64,000 bases of DNA from the NCBI GenBank assembly GCA_947069175.1, contig CAMTDV010000009.1, forward strand, positions 10,239,663 to 10,303,662, in the 5' to 3' direction. The notes beneath the pieces are model-generated. The model had not been told where the DNA came from, searched no databases, and saw only the letters and a list, made by a program, of their open reading frames with translations. The position numbers and the translations under genes were made by a program. Positions 22,161-33,494 of the stretch are shown here, in pieces. Numbering within the stretch: position 1 is the stretch's first letter; each line of letters starts with the position of its first letter. The stretch is from Scalesia atractyloides. Taxonomy: Eukaryota; Streptophyta; Magnoliopsida; Asterales; Asteraceae.

Positions 22161-24408
22161 TTGTGTATGCATCATACTAGGAACTCCGGAAATTCATCAC
22201 CGTTAGTCTTTGATCCAAAAATTAAAAGAACAGCTCGACATACTCGGGTTGTACATCGAGGAAACAGAGTTCTGCAATCACCAGTAACAACATCAAAGGC
22301 AATGGAAAACTCAACTGGTCACGAAACTCAGCCAGCCACTCCGTCTCAACAAACCCAGTTCTCACCGACACCGACACAACCAGCACCAAATACGACATTA
22401 CCACCTGAACCACAGTTACAAACAACGCAGCCTGCTGTTACAAAGATGCCACCCATGCCACCACCACCTTTCCCGAACCTTAGTAACCTTCCACCTTATC
22501 CTAGCCAAACATACGAACATACATCAACCTTTCAACAATTGCCACCTTATGTTCGGGTTATTGCTGACAATAATGCAACTCCACCAGATCAAACTGGACC
22601 TTCCAGTTCAACTGCTAATCTTCCTCAATAACGCAGCATGCATATTTCCAGCCTTCACAGCTGTCTCAGCACTATTCGGCAAGAACCAATTGTTGAACCA
22701 TCAGGAGGGAATGTATGGATATGAGGAGAGTTATGACAAATATGAAGGGTATGGAGGAAATCAGTATGATGGACAGATGATGGGATTAGGAACTCAAATG
22801 GGGAATGGCCCAGGAATTCAAACAGCAGGGCATCATCAATCAGTTCAGGTGATGCATCAGGCGAATCAGCAATCAGGTAACACGTTGCCACAGTTTCAAC
22901 CAGTTCCAGTCCAACAAAAACAGCAAGTCCAGCAGCCTTGCCATTAAATCAACAACCTTACAGACTCGACATTCCATTACCACCACCAGTGCCTCAGATG
23001 TCGGGTCAGGCAAGACCTCGTCCTAGAAATCTAGTTCATCCGGGTAACCCTCCAGAGGGTATCCCTATTAGATACAATCGGAGACCACTAGAGGGGTGGA
23101 GAGTCATTTTAAACTGGCCATAGCAAATAATCCTTCACCGGTAGTAGTTCCGCAATTGCGAGGAGGAAGGTCATTCGAAGTACGTGAACAATCAATCGCC
23201 AGTCTACCAAAGTATCATGGTCAAGCCCACGAGGAGCCATATTTCCAGTTGGCAGCATTTGATGCTCGGTGTAACACCATAGGAGGTCAAGGGTTTACAA
23301 CTGATGATGTGAAATTGGTACTCTTCCAATTCACACTTGAAGATAAAGCTCAAAAATGGTTTCATTCCCTTCCTTCGGCATCGATCTTTACATGGCCTGA
23401 AATGCAAAAATTGTTTTTGTACGAATTTTATGCTGCCCTGCGGACGAACAATGCAAGGAAAGATATTCAGGGCTTCCGACAACAACACGGTGAACTCTTC
23501 CACGAAGCACTGAATCGTTTTAAGATGATGCTCAAAAATTGCCCACATCACGGAATTCAGCTTTGGGAATTACTGAATGCGTTTCATGAGGGTCTGACTG
23601 AAGAAGATGCGTGAGAAGTTAGTTCCATATCAAACGGCACTTTTGGTACTAACGATGAACTGGTAGATTGGGAATTTCTTGAGCGAACTGCTAAAAATTC
23701 GAAGCGGAAGGCACAATCTTTGAGAAGTACGTGACATTCGGTAGGACAAGCTGTCGAAAATCCACCCGAAGCTAGTGGTCAATGCCTTTTTGTGGGCATT
23801 GTGGAGATCTCGGGCATATAGCAGATCAATGTACAGTGGTTCTGGGTGGAAGTGATGATGTCCACTTTTTTCAAGGTGGAGGTGGAGGCAGAAATTTTAC
23901 CTTGCAATCTAACACATATCATCCAGGCGTTAGGAATCATCCAAACTTGAGCTATGGGAACGCGAATAATCAGCTAAACCCTGGATTTCAAGGAAATCAA
24001 TATGGTGGCCAACGAAATTTCAATCAAAACCGGTTTCAAGGTAATTTTCAAGGAGGCTATCAGAATAATCAAGGAGGACCTAAGGGGCCTTCTAATAACG
24101 CTGGAGGTGGTGAAGTGATGGAGATGCTAAAGTCCATTCAGCAAGATTTGCAGAAGAGGACTCAAATGGATGAGATGCGAGACAAGGCCATTCAAACATT
24201 GACGACACATATGGGCCAACTCGCGACGGAGATGAAGGAGTTGAAACAGACTAGCGGAAGGCTACCGAGTGACACAACAACAAATCTTAAAAGGCAGCCC
24301 AGTCGGCTAGTTAAGTACTCAGTGGTAAGGTCTACAATAAAATTGACACCCCACCACAATTTGTTGATGGCGTGGTGGAGGACTTGGGTGAGGATGGTGA
24401 GAGTATGA
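22161..24408 (+). pseudogene. E4 gag, several frameshifts
   Basis: The N-terminal frame (22161-22631) is rich in Pro, Gln and Thr with PPMPPPPFPNL. The next piece (about 22632-22947) is Gln/Gly-rich. Frame 23096-23614 is the capsid-like gag domain (LPKYHGQAHEEPYFQL, FTLEDKAQKWFHSLP, FTWPEMQKLFLYEF). Frame 23782-24408 starts with a zinc knuckle CGHCGDLGHIADQC, then a Gly/Asn/Gln-rich stretch and a coiled-coil-like segment (EVMEMLKSIQQDLQKRTQMD). Stops and indels near 22631, 22947, 23105 and 23614 show it is dead. The layout is that of plant Athila gag, with protease further downstream. Confidence 0.88.
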
Positions 24409-24729
24409 TGAGTCGGAACGAATGTAATGAAAATTGATAACCACACCCGTGCTACAACAGTTGAGCCAACCAAGGCTAGGGAAGGGGAACCAATTCCACC
24501 TCCCTTTCTGAAGCCTTGAAGAATCGGGTAACACGAGCATAATTAATAAAAGGGGACCTCAACCGGAGGAGATCTGGCAGGTATTTAAACAACTGAAAAT
24601 TAATTTACCCTTAATTGATGCCCTTAAGCAGGTTCCGGCTTATGCTAAGTATCTTAAGGACTTGTGCACTCAAAAACGGCAACACAAGGTTCCTAAAAAA
24701 TTGACCTAACTGATAGGGTTAGTGCTGTT

Positions 24730-25421
24730 GTGAATGGAATACTTCCACCCAAGCTACGAGATCCGGGAACGCCCTTGATTTCTATTCAAGTTGGCGATTT
24801 TAAAATGAGTAGGGCGTTATTGGATCTCGAGGCTAGCGTGAGCATTCTCCCGGGGAGTTTGTACGACCAATATGACTTTGGTCCACTGCGTCGTGCTGAC
24901 ACCACCGTGGTGTTAGCAGATTTGACCCCAAAGCTTCTTCGAAGGATAGTTTGCGATGTAATTGTTAAGGTGGAGGAATTCTATTTTCCAGTGGACTTTT
25001 TAGTGCTCGATTACGTCTCTTCTGATCAAGCTAATCAACCTAATGTGATTTGGGCCGACCTTTCTTAGCCACTACACATGCACAGATCGACTGCCGCACA
25101 GGCACTGTCGACATGACCTTTGGCAATAGAAAGGTCCGATTATATTTTTTTTCCAACATTTCTGACATGTTTTCTAGTGACGAATGTTTCATGGCAGATA
25201 TCATAGATGGATGTTATCCTCACACGGAAGAGGAAACACTCGAATTTTGTTTGCTTTGTGACAGCATAGAGGAAAATCACATGTGTGATTTGGAGGACGA
25301 GGTACAGAAATTGGAAGCACAGGCGGTGCAAGAAAGAAGGCCTCCATGGACTCATCATGTGGAGAGCCTTCCAGTTGAGATTTTATCGGGTGTGAAACCA
25401 TCGTTAATCGAACCACCATAG
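24730..25421 (+). pseudogene. E4 protease region
   Basis: An aspartic protease releases the mature gag and pol proteins. The frame 24730-25068 carries ALLDLEASVSILP. Athila proteases normally have LLDLGASVSILP, so the active-site loop Gly is changed to Glu (GAG at 24829-24831). A frameshift near 25055 moves reading to 25050-25421, starting GRPFLATTHAQIDCRTG, the conserved end of the domain and the linker to RT. Confidence 0.85.
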
Positions 25422-25427
25422 GTCGAA

Positions 25428-26041
25428 TTGAAAGAGCTGCCAATGCACTTGAAGTATGCGTTTTTGGGAGAGGACCATACTCTTCCTGTGATCATTGCAG
25501 CGAATTTCGAGAAGGAACAAAAGGAGGCACTACTGAAGGTGCTGAAGACCCATCGAGCAGCGATTGGGTGGACTCTCGCAGACTTAAAAGGTATTAGTCC
25601 GTCTATTTGTATGCATCAAATTATAACTGATACAGATGCAAAGCCTGCACGAGAACGCAAAGGCGGCTAAATCCGAACATGCGAGAAGTTGTAAAGAAGG
25701 AGGTGCTTAAGTGGTTGGACAATGGGATCATCTATCCCATTTCAGATAGCGCATGGGTCAGTCCAACTCAGACGGTACCAAAGAAAGCAGGCATTCAGGT
25801 CGTAAAGGGCGAAAACTGTGAGCAAATAGCCACTCGGCCGGTAACCGGGTGACGGGTTTGTATTGATTACAGGAAACTAAATGCTGCTACCTCAAAGGAT
25901 CACTTTCCTTTGCCCTTCATAGATCAGATTGTCGAGAAATTTTTAGGTCAGAAATATTATTGCTTTCCCGACGGTTATTTGGGGTACAATCAGATTGCCA
26001 TCCACCCCGATCACCAAGAAAAGACTACATTCACATGCCCT
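25428..26041 (+). pseudogene. E4 reverse transcriptase, N-terminal part
   Basis: Frame 25428-25670 has the pre-RT region HRAAIGWTLADLKGISP. After a frameshift come MREVVKKEVLKWLDNGIIYP, WVSPTQTVPKK, then a stop (TGA near 25850), then CIDYRKLNAAT. Reading ends at TFTCP at 26041, where mitochondrial DNA begins. Bases 25876-26041 are repeated beyond the insert. Confidence 0.88.
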
Positions 26042-26792
26042 GTGCATGAGCTCCCCCCATGGTAGATGGTTCAACCACGCCCGGTTCCATGAAATGATTG
26101 AGAACTACGACGGGGTCGAAATGAATTTGGTTCTTTGTCTTCAATAAATATTGCATGACCGAATAATTCAAGGAAGGGCGCATCGCAGGGAGGGTCCTTT
26201 TAAGTGGATGACTCGTCGGGCTGTCGGAGGGGGACTTCTTTAGAAAAAGAACTTGAATAACTTCGTTGTTTTGAAGGAGTCGTCATTTAGGAGGCTATGT
26301 CACTTACAATCCCGGCGTATTTTGGATGCTTGAAGGCCCCGCTGACCCGAAGTGATTTAGAAAGATTCTTCTTTATCGATGGTGATCGGTCATGGTATCC
26401 ATAGCGTTGCTTCTTTTTCAGCCAAATCCTTATTGCGTTTTGCTTCTCCTGGTCGTCGAGCCTGATCGACTCGACTCTTTTCCCTGCCCCCTGGCCTCTC
26501 ACTTTCGTTTCGTTCTTCTTCTGTACCGTCGCTTGAATGAAGACACCCGATCGGCCCGACTTTACCAAATGCCCACCACTGGCCCTTCCCCTTTCCAGGT
26601 CTGGATTTTTCACGTCGTTTCTGTCGTCGTGATCGACGGGGAAGAAAGAAATGAATGAATGTTCTTTTGGGAAAATGTAGAATAATACACCTACCGAGAC
26701 GAAAGCCAAAGGTGAGTCTAGTAGGTGGACGTATCGAACCGAAATAAGATCTAAGATTGACATCTTGATACACTGATTTACCATAATAATAA
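26042..26792 (-). pseudogene. rps3: Mitochondrial rps3 exon 2, truncated
   Basis: rps3 encodes small-subunit ribosomal protein S3 of the mitochondrial ribosome. On the - strand exon 2 opens with YYYGK, followed by [55 protein letters not shown], and (after a one-base shift near 26525) [11 protein letters not shown] and [17 protein letters not shown]. Beyond about 26290 recognisable pieces such as [11 protein letters not shown] (in a further shifted frame) and PSTMGG run up to the junction. These match the order in plant mitochondrial S3. Two or more frameshifts and stops, and loss of the C-terminal half, make it non-functional in the nucleus. Confidence 0.93.
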
Positions 26793-27761
26793 ATAGAGTC
26801 AATATGGGCTCCGCTGTGGGAAGAGTCGCTTCTTTCTTGCTTCATAGGGAGGCCTTCCATTCACCAGCGCAGACTAAAAGTGCTCTCCGAACCGTGCTGG
26901 ATAGTCACCCATCACACGACTCTCAAACCCAACCTGTGGTGGATCCCGGGTGACAAAGTAAAAGCCTTTGATCCTTTGCCCCATACTTTGAGATGCTCAT
27001 CCCCGCCGATCAAGCAGCGATGCTGCTCTTAGCTTTAATCCGCTATCGCTCGGTTCGGATAAGTCAAGTCCCTTAGGTCAGTTCGCTCAGGTGATCCTCC
27101 CTTATCTTCCCTAACGTTCATAGTTGTTCTGGTTTGAAAAAGAAAAAAGGTCGATTTAGGCTCCTTCCCTTCCACCGTATAGCTGCGGTAGCAGGTACTA
27201 CGAGCCCTCTGCCCCAGGCATTTAATCGGCTTGCGTGGTTCACCGGTTCCACCAAAAACTCTCATTTGTTGAAGCGGAGCATAGGGCGCTTTAGGTGCCG
27301 AGCGAGAAAGGTCTCTTCTTTCGTTTCGGTTTATTCACTGATCTGAAACTTAGCACTTGTTTTCTTATTGATTCCAGGGGCGGTAGCGTTCTTGAATGAA
27401 GTATATCCGAACTGAATTAGCACTTATCAGATCAGGCGAGGCCTCTCCAGCTGGGCCCGGGGCCCTGGCTGCACTAGCGATTGGCACATAGGGGAGTGGT
27501 TGCCCGGCTTTCTCGGCCTGGTATCCTACACCTCGCGTTCATGATATCTACATTCAACTGTGCCCCGGAGACACTGTCGAAGCACGCCCGCCCAGTGTGC
27601 TTATTTCACGACATGCTCTGGTCCCGAGTGTCTTCCAGTGGTCTTCTAGCATTGGAAGAAGTCGTGTCCGTCTTGGACATTTGCAACGCCCTTCCCGCTT
27701 TACTTTTTGAATCTAGGGTGAAGGAAAAGACTGACCACTTCGGTGACTTTCGCGGTCGCCC
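26793..27761 (-). other. Group II intron of mitochondrial rps3
   Basis: The interval between exon 1 (74 nt) and exon 2 is the position of the conserved rps3 intron. Near its 3' end, on the - strand, a domain V-like hairpin is recognisable (AGAGTCGTGTGATGGGTGAC, then CAGCACGGTTC) at about 26885-26930. Length of 969 bp is short for this intron, so an internal deletion is possible. Confidence 0.8.
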
Positions 27762-27835
27762 TCACTGAACCGACTTGAATCTGAACTACGATTCAAATCA
27801 AATCTTACCGAAATCGGATTTCCTTTTCGTGCCAT
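27762..27835 (-). pseudogene. rps3: Mitochondrial rps3 exon 1
   Basis: ATG at 27835 (- strand) gives MARKGNPISVRFDLNRSSDS and then SRFS before the intron. The 74-nt exon length is that known for plant mitochondrial rps3. Confidence 0.93.
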
Positions 27836-27839
27836 ATGC

Positions 27840-27996
27840 GCTTAGACTTTACATTTTTTCCCTTTTTGATTTCCGGTCCAATATTAGTTCTCGAAGATCT
27901 TCGTTTCTGTGTAGAAGAAAACTCTCCAAATTAAGATTGTATGAAAGTTACTCCTTAAAGTCTTTCTTTTAATCGGATGGAAGTAAATTCCCTGAC
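27840..27996 (-). pseudogene. rps19: 3' end of mitochondrial rps19
   Basis: - strand FGEFSSTQKRRSSRTNIGP and a lysine-rich end match the C-terminus of mitochondrial ribosomal protein S19, directly upstream of rps3 as in plant mitochondria. A stop precedes FGEF, and the rest of the gene is absent. Confidence 0.8.
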
Positions 27997-29064
27997 ACTA
28001 AATGCTACTACCTCAATGGATCACTTTCCTTTGCCCTTCATAGATCAGATTGTTGAGAAATTATCAGGTCAGAAATATTACTGCTTTCTCGACGGTTATT
28101 CGGGGTACAATCAGATTGCCATCCACCCTGATGACCAAGAGAAGACTACATTCACATGCCCTTATGGAACCTTCGCATTCAGGCGAATGCCATTTAGGCT
28201 GTGCAATGCCCCGGCCACCTTCTAACGGTGCATGATGAGCATATTTTCCTATATGGTCGGGGATGCCCTAGAAATCTTTATGGATGACTTTTCAGTTTTT
28301 GGGTCGTCCTTTGATACATGTTTGAATGAGTTATCTAGGGTATTAGAACGATGTGTCTAAACAAATTTAGTGCTTAGTTAGGAAAAGAGCCACTTCATGG
28401 TTCAGGAGGGCATAGTTTTAGGGCATGTCGTGTCAGGTAAGGGGATTGAGGTTGATAGAGCCAAGATAAAAGTAATTTCTACATTACCTCCCCCTACAAA
28501 TGTGAAAGGCGTCCGTTCCTTCTTAGGACACGCCGGGTTTTACCGTAGGTTTATTAAGGGTTTTAGTGTCATAACGAAACCTTTGTGTAACCTATTGTTA
28601 AAAGATGTTCCTTTTGAGTTTGATGAGAAATGCTTGAATGCTTTTAATGTGTTGAAGGAACAATTGGTACAAGCCCCAATCTTGCAATCACCAGATTGGA
28701 CTAAACCTTTTGAAATAATGTGTGATGCAAGTGATTTTGCTATCGGGCTGTATTGGGTCAAAGAGTAGATAAGAAACCGGTAATTATCTACTATACAAGC
28801 AAAACTCTATCCGATGCGCAACTGAATTACACCGCAACAGAGAAGGAATTGCTTGCAGTTTTCTATGCGCTAGACAAATACCGGTCATACATTTGGGGAA
28901 GTAAAGTTATAGTTTATTCAGATCATAGTGCAGTTAGGTATTTAATGGAAAAGAAGGATGCCAAACCGAGGCTGATTCGGTGGATCCTATTGCTGCAGGA
29001 ATTTGATTTAGAGATCCGAGATAAAAAGGGGTGTGAGAACGTGGTGGCTGGTCATTTGTCATGA
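27997..29064 (+). pseudogene. E4 reverse transcriptase (second part) and RNase H
   Basis: Begins with the second copy of the RT block (DHFPLPFIDQIVEKL, DGYSGYNQIAIHP), then FAFRRMPFRLCNAPATF, a stop at about 28223, IFMDDFSVFG with the catalytic Asp pair, GHVVSGKGIEVDRAK, and the RNase H region ([52 protein letters not shown]). At least three frame changes or stops (near 28223, 28358-28380 and 28766) inactivate it. The domain architecture is that of Athila-type pol. Confidence 0.92.
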
Positions 29065-29194
29065 CTTCCGGCAGAAGTGGAAGACGTCACACCGGAAATT
29101 AATGAGCAATTCCCTGATGAGTTTATTATGTCGGTAAATTACGGACCATGGTACGCTAATTTCGCTAATTATCTTTGTACAGGTACTGTACCGG

Positions 29195-30457
29195 ATGCAT
29201 AGGAACAAGCATAGGAAGCAACAGTTCTTAACACAGGTGAAGAATTACATTTGGGATGAACCAGATTTGTTTCGCATTGGTGTTGATCAGATAGTCGGAA
29301 GATGCGTACCCGAGACAAAATTTCAGGAAGTGCTTCAGCATGCTCATTCGTCTGCATGTGGTGGACATTTTAGCGGTCAAAAGACGGGTCACAAGGTTTT
29401 AGAGTGTGGTCTTTATTGGCCCACTTTATTTAAAGATGCTTTTCAATTTGCTAAACATTGTACAAATTTCCAAAAGATGGGTGGGATATCTAAAAGGGAT
29501 GAAATGCCAATGCAACCAATTATGGTTGTGGATATTTTTAATGTATGGGGGATTGATTTCATGGGTCCCTTTCCTAATTCGAATGGTAACCTTTATATCT
29601 TAGTGGCAGTTAATTATGATTCGCAGTGGATTGAGGCAATCGCTACTAAGACAAATGACCACGCCATGGTATGCAGGTTTGTCCAATCAAACATTTTTGC
29701 AAGGTTTGGGATTCCCCGGGTAATCATTAGTGATGGGGGATCTCACTTTAAAAACTTTAATTTTGGCAAACTGCTTAAACGGTACAGCGTGGACCACCGA
29801 ATTGCCACATCATATCATCCACAAACGAGTGAACAGGTTGAAGTGTCGAATAGGCAAATTAAGGAAATTTTGCAAAAGAAAGTGCGAACTGATCGTAAGG
29901 ATTGGTTGTCCAAATTAGATGACGCCTTATGGGCTTATTGCATCGCCTATAAAACTCCTATCGGCACTACACCCTACAGATTGGTGTATGGGAAAGGTTG
30001 TCACTTACCCATGGAAATCACGCATCGGGCCCTATGGGCGGTTAAACAAGTCAATACTGATTACTTTGATGTAGGTGCCCATCGATTGTTGAAGTTAAGT
30101 GAGCTTGACTAATTACGTCACGAGGCGTATGATACCGCTGCCGCATATAAAGAAAAAATGAAGGCAGTGCATGATGCAAAACTGAAGCGTTCGGTGTTAT
30201 CGATAGGTCAGCGGGTTTGGTTATATAACTCACGTCTTAAATTGTTTCTAGGTAAACTGGGAAGCAAATGGACTGGTCCGTTTGTTATCACGAGAGTGGG
30301 TCAATTTGGGGAGATAAAGATTGAGGACCTGAAGGACCAGCAAAGAGAGGTGGTGAATGGTCACCGGTTGAAACCATATCTTGATGGTGATGACTTGAAC
30401 CCGTTACCAGAGGAGGTGAGCTTTCTTGCAGGTTCACCAGAATATACGACTGACTGA
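29195..30457 (+). pseudogene. E4 integrase
   Basis: Frame 29195-30112 (305 residues) has the zinc-binding region ([16 protein letters not shown], with CTNFQKMG where the second CxxC Cys should be; it is lost), and the core [21 protein letters not shown], and a Glu helix around [12 protein letters not shown]. After a stop, 30158-30457 gives GQRVWLYNSRLKLFLGKLGS and a WTGPF (GPF) motif. No chromodomain follows, as expected for Athila. It is the best preserved part of this element's pol. Confidence 0.9.
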
Positions 30458-31738
30458 GAGTCACGAGAAGTCCGGCTGAAGACTAAAACTTAGCGCTACC
30501 GGGAAGCAACCCAGATGTTGGTACATATTCCTTTCTTCTTTTATTATTATTCTTATACAAGTGGTTTGAAGAGTTTTGTTGTGAGTACACCCGCAGCTTT
30601 GAGCAAGTGTGGGGACGTTGAAGACGCCCAGGTATGTTTTGAGTCTATGTGTCGCGGTCGACACGAATTGTTAAAGGGGGGTGGAGTGGGCGAGTAATTA
30701 TTATTAGAATTGTTAAATGTGAATTATGTCTCCACACGTCGTACTTTAAACGATTTTTTTAACTGCAAAAAGGGGGGGAACCGTAAGTGACGGTGGCCCA
30801 ACCGTCACTGATGGTTGGGTCTTGCTGAGAACAAAACAACCAGAAGACATGACTGTCACAGACGGCCAGGTACCGTCACTGACGGTCGAGAGGTGGCAGT
30901 CCGGGTTGGCTCGGGTTGGGTTAGTTTAGACCCAAAATTCTAAATTAAACCCAGAGTTTACGTGGATATGACGCATACCCACTATCTTTGGTCAGATTTG
31001 GATGTATATATACCACAAAAACCCTTATCCCTTATTCATCTTCTTCACCTTCTTCTTCAAGCACCCAAAAACCTCCATAGCCACCAAGCTATCTAAAAGC
31101 TTCGTTTCTAAACCAAATCGAGCGATTCAAGAGTCCATCTTGATTATTTTTTCGAGAGGAACAAATCCTCACGTTAGTTTCCACTGAAAACGCAAGATTT
31201 CGTTCAAATCATTTCGTACCCGAAGAACCCTAAATTTCAAATTTGGGGGTTGTTGTTCAAACTTAAATCTTAAGCTATTCTTGTGTGCCCAACCGTATTT
31301 AAGCGATAAAGGTATGATTTTTACTACTCTTTTGCTCTGATTTGATGAAGGCAACGTAGCATTGTTAAGTTGTGTTTTGTTCATGTTTCTTTGGTTACCT
31401 AATGATTAATTAAACATGTTTTTGAATGTAAATTTGTGCTTGTTATTTTGCTTGATGAATGGAAACGGGATAAAAGGAGGTTAGATGAGGGTTGGACAGA
31501 TGTCATGGCTAGTGGGGTATCCTTGAATTTGTGTTGATATTAGTTGATGAACCATAGTCTGATTTCTATAATTGAATTGAAAAATTGAATCTGTTTGGTA
31601 AGGATTTAGCAAATAATCAAGCTCTAGCCATGGTATAGAACAAGTGTGGGGAGGTTTCATGGGCTAGACACTTGTTCTAGTTTAAGTATGAATTGAGTTG
31701 GATTGATTTGGGTGTTTTTGATTGTGTGTGATTGCAGA
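30458..31738 (+). promoter_or_regulatory. E4 region between integrase and third ORF; candidate internal promoter, leader and intron
   Basis: No supported coding frame. It contains a small cluster of CCGTCACTGACGG-type repeats at 30785-30890, similar to the LTR cluster. A TATATATA at 31002-31011 is followed by a pyrimidine-rich leader-like stretch. A candidate intron runs from AAAG/GTATGA at about 31313 to TGATTGCAG at 31738, directly before the ATG of the third ORF. Plant env-like ORFs are thought to be expressed from spliced RNAs. The promoter and intron here are inferred from sequence pattern only. Confidence 0.5.
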
Positions 31739-32240
31739 TGGTGCAATCAAGGCCAGGAAAGGAGCCAACAATTGAATCTTCGTCGAATGCTCCAAAAAGG
31801 GAAACGAAGAGGTAGTGGGGTGGAAATACCAGAGGTAGCTATGGAGGATGTTGTTGAGCCCACAAGGGGGCTTGGTGATATTCCGTACCATCCTATATGG
31901 AGAGATGGGCCGCTGAACAAACAACAAGCGGCCTACCAAGCTGAGTTGTTTTATGAGAAGATGGGAGATGCTCGGTCCATTCGGGACAATTTGGGTTTGG
32001 AGAAGTTGATTAAAGAGAATGATATGAAAGCCTTGGGGTTCTACGAGAAGTTTGTGGAACTTGGTTGGGAAAATGTGGTGGATTTTTGCGGAGCTAGAAA
32101 TGGAGATGTTTATGTTAAGAGTGTGATGGCTTGGATGAGCACTCTAACCAAGGATGACGGAGCTAATCCACCAAAGACAGTTAAGTTAACGGGGAAGTTT
32201 AATGGTAAACCGGCAACAATGTCTCTTGCATCGTTGAATC
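31739..32240 (+). pseudogene. E4 third ORF (Athila-type extra ORF, env position), 5' part
   Basis: ATG at 31739 gives MVQSRPGKEPTIE, then a frameshift near 31810. The other frame continues with IPEVAMEDVVEP, YEKMGDARSIRDNLGLEKL, ALGFYEKFVELGWENVVDFC and GKPATMSLASLN, where E3 enters. Function is unknown. The position after integrase is that of the env-like ORF of Athila elements, but no signal peptide or membrane segment can be seen, and the content looks cytosolic or nuclear. Confidence 0.8.
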
Positions 32241-32709
32241 TATCACACCCCGACCCGCAGCGGAAATAAGAGTCGGGGCATAATTGGGTTATCACCAAAG
32301 CACATGACATTTACTATTATGTTTCATAATTAATGAAGTCAAAGTTACATTTTCAAACATCCAAACATGTTCATTCAATACAAAGGAAATAATCAAAAGG
32401 TAACAATCCCAAAACTAAATCGATTTATTCTTCTAATCCAGGTCCTATGTGTTCCTAGCTGCTGCTGGTTCACCTGTATCATGTGTAAAATGGTAGTTTT
32501 TTGGTCAACATAAGTTGGCGAGTGAACCTTATTAGATAAACATTTGATAATGATTTTATGGTTAGTTTATCAATAAAATATTGTGCATAATCATAAAAGA
32601 GCAAATGTAAGTAATCAAGCATTGGCAAATAGCAGTTACAATTATAACATACAATAACACTTGATAGCATACATGAATATACCAATATCATACGATAACT
32701 AACATAAAT

Positions 32710-32945
32710 GAACTGTGCGATCAAGGCTCAATCAAACGGAGCCGATCGTATTGCATGAACTGGAAATGTAAATTGAACTGTGCACTCAAGGCTCAATCAA
32801 ACGGAGCCGAGCGTATTGCATGAACTGGAAATGTAAATTGAACTGTGCGCTCAAGGCTCAATCAAACGGAGCCGAGCGTATTGCATGTATTGAAATGTAA
32901 AATGAAATGACCGATCAAGGCTCAATCAAACGGAGCCGATCGTGC
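32710..32945 (-). repeat. LTR minisatellite of E3 3' LTR, four units
   Basis: Four units of about 63-65 bp, each with CAAGGCTCAATCAAACGG and flanking CGATC/GATCG or close variants. Each unit can form a hairpin (GGCTC pairing with GAGCC). Repeated in the 5' LTR at about 41003-41240. Confidence 0.9.
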
Positions 32946-33494
32946 GGGCACGCCACAGATCAACCGCATAATAAAATGGGGATCAAGCTCAACCTCATGG
33001 ATGGGGAGCTGCGGCCTCGGCAAATGCATGTACTGAAATAATAATTTGCATCCAATAATAACTACTTAACAGCAACAAACTAATACACATGTCATGATAT
33101 GATGTATGCACAATAGTTTCGTTATAATATGTAAATAAACAAAGACACATGATACACCCCAAAAACGTGATTAAAACGGGGAATTTGAAGGTTCACTCAC
33201 ATTGGGTGCGTTGAATTTGAGATGGTGAGATGCGCACGATTTAGATGAGCGAGTCGACGAGGAAATACTAACCTAAATAATGGAAAAATATATTAAGTGG
33301 ATGAAATGTTATTAAGGATTTTAATGAAATTTTTAGATATATTTTTATGAGTTTATGGCTGTTTTCTATCTTTAAAAATGTTATTTTTAAGTATTTTTAA
33401 TTGATTTTTAAATTAAATTAAATAAATAAATATATAAAAAAATATTATTTTTTTACTGTTTGACCGTTGACCGGTTCGGTCAGCGGTAAATTCC

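Larger units (their letters stand above)
26042..27996 (-). other. Nuclear mitochondrial DNA insert (NUMT) with rps19-rps3
   Basis: 1955 bp of plant mitochondrial origin. On the - strand it holds the end of rps19, rps3 exon 1, the rps3 group II intron and part of exon 2, in the normal mitochondrial gene order. The intron is still present, so the transfer was as DNA, not as spliced RNA. The insert lies between two 166-bp copies of Athila RT sequence (25876-26041 and 27997-28162). Confidence 0.93.

Noticed and set aside
22222..24540. - strand frames across E4 gag
   Set aside because: They are shadows of gag on the + strand, with no homology I recognise.
26042..27996. Plastid DNA or a nuclear ribosomal protein gene
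   Set aside because: rps19-rps3 order with a group II intron after nt 74 of rps3 is specific to plant mitochondria. The retained intron and the breaks argue against a nuclear gene.
32710..32945. CRISPR-like array
   Set aside because: Units are contiguous minisatellite repeats in a plant LTR, with no unique spacers and no cas genes.
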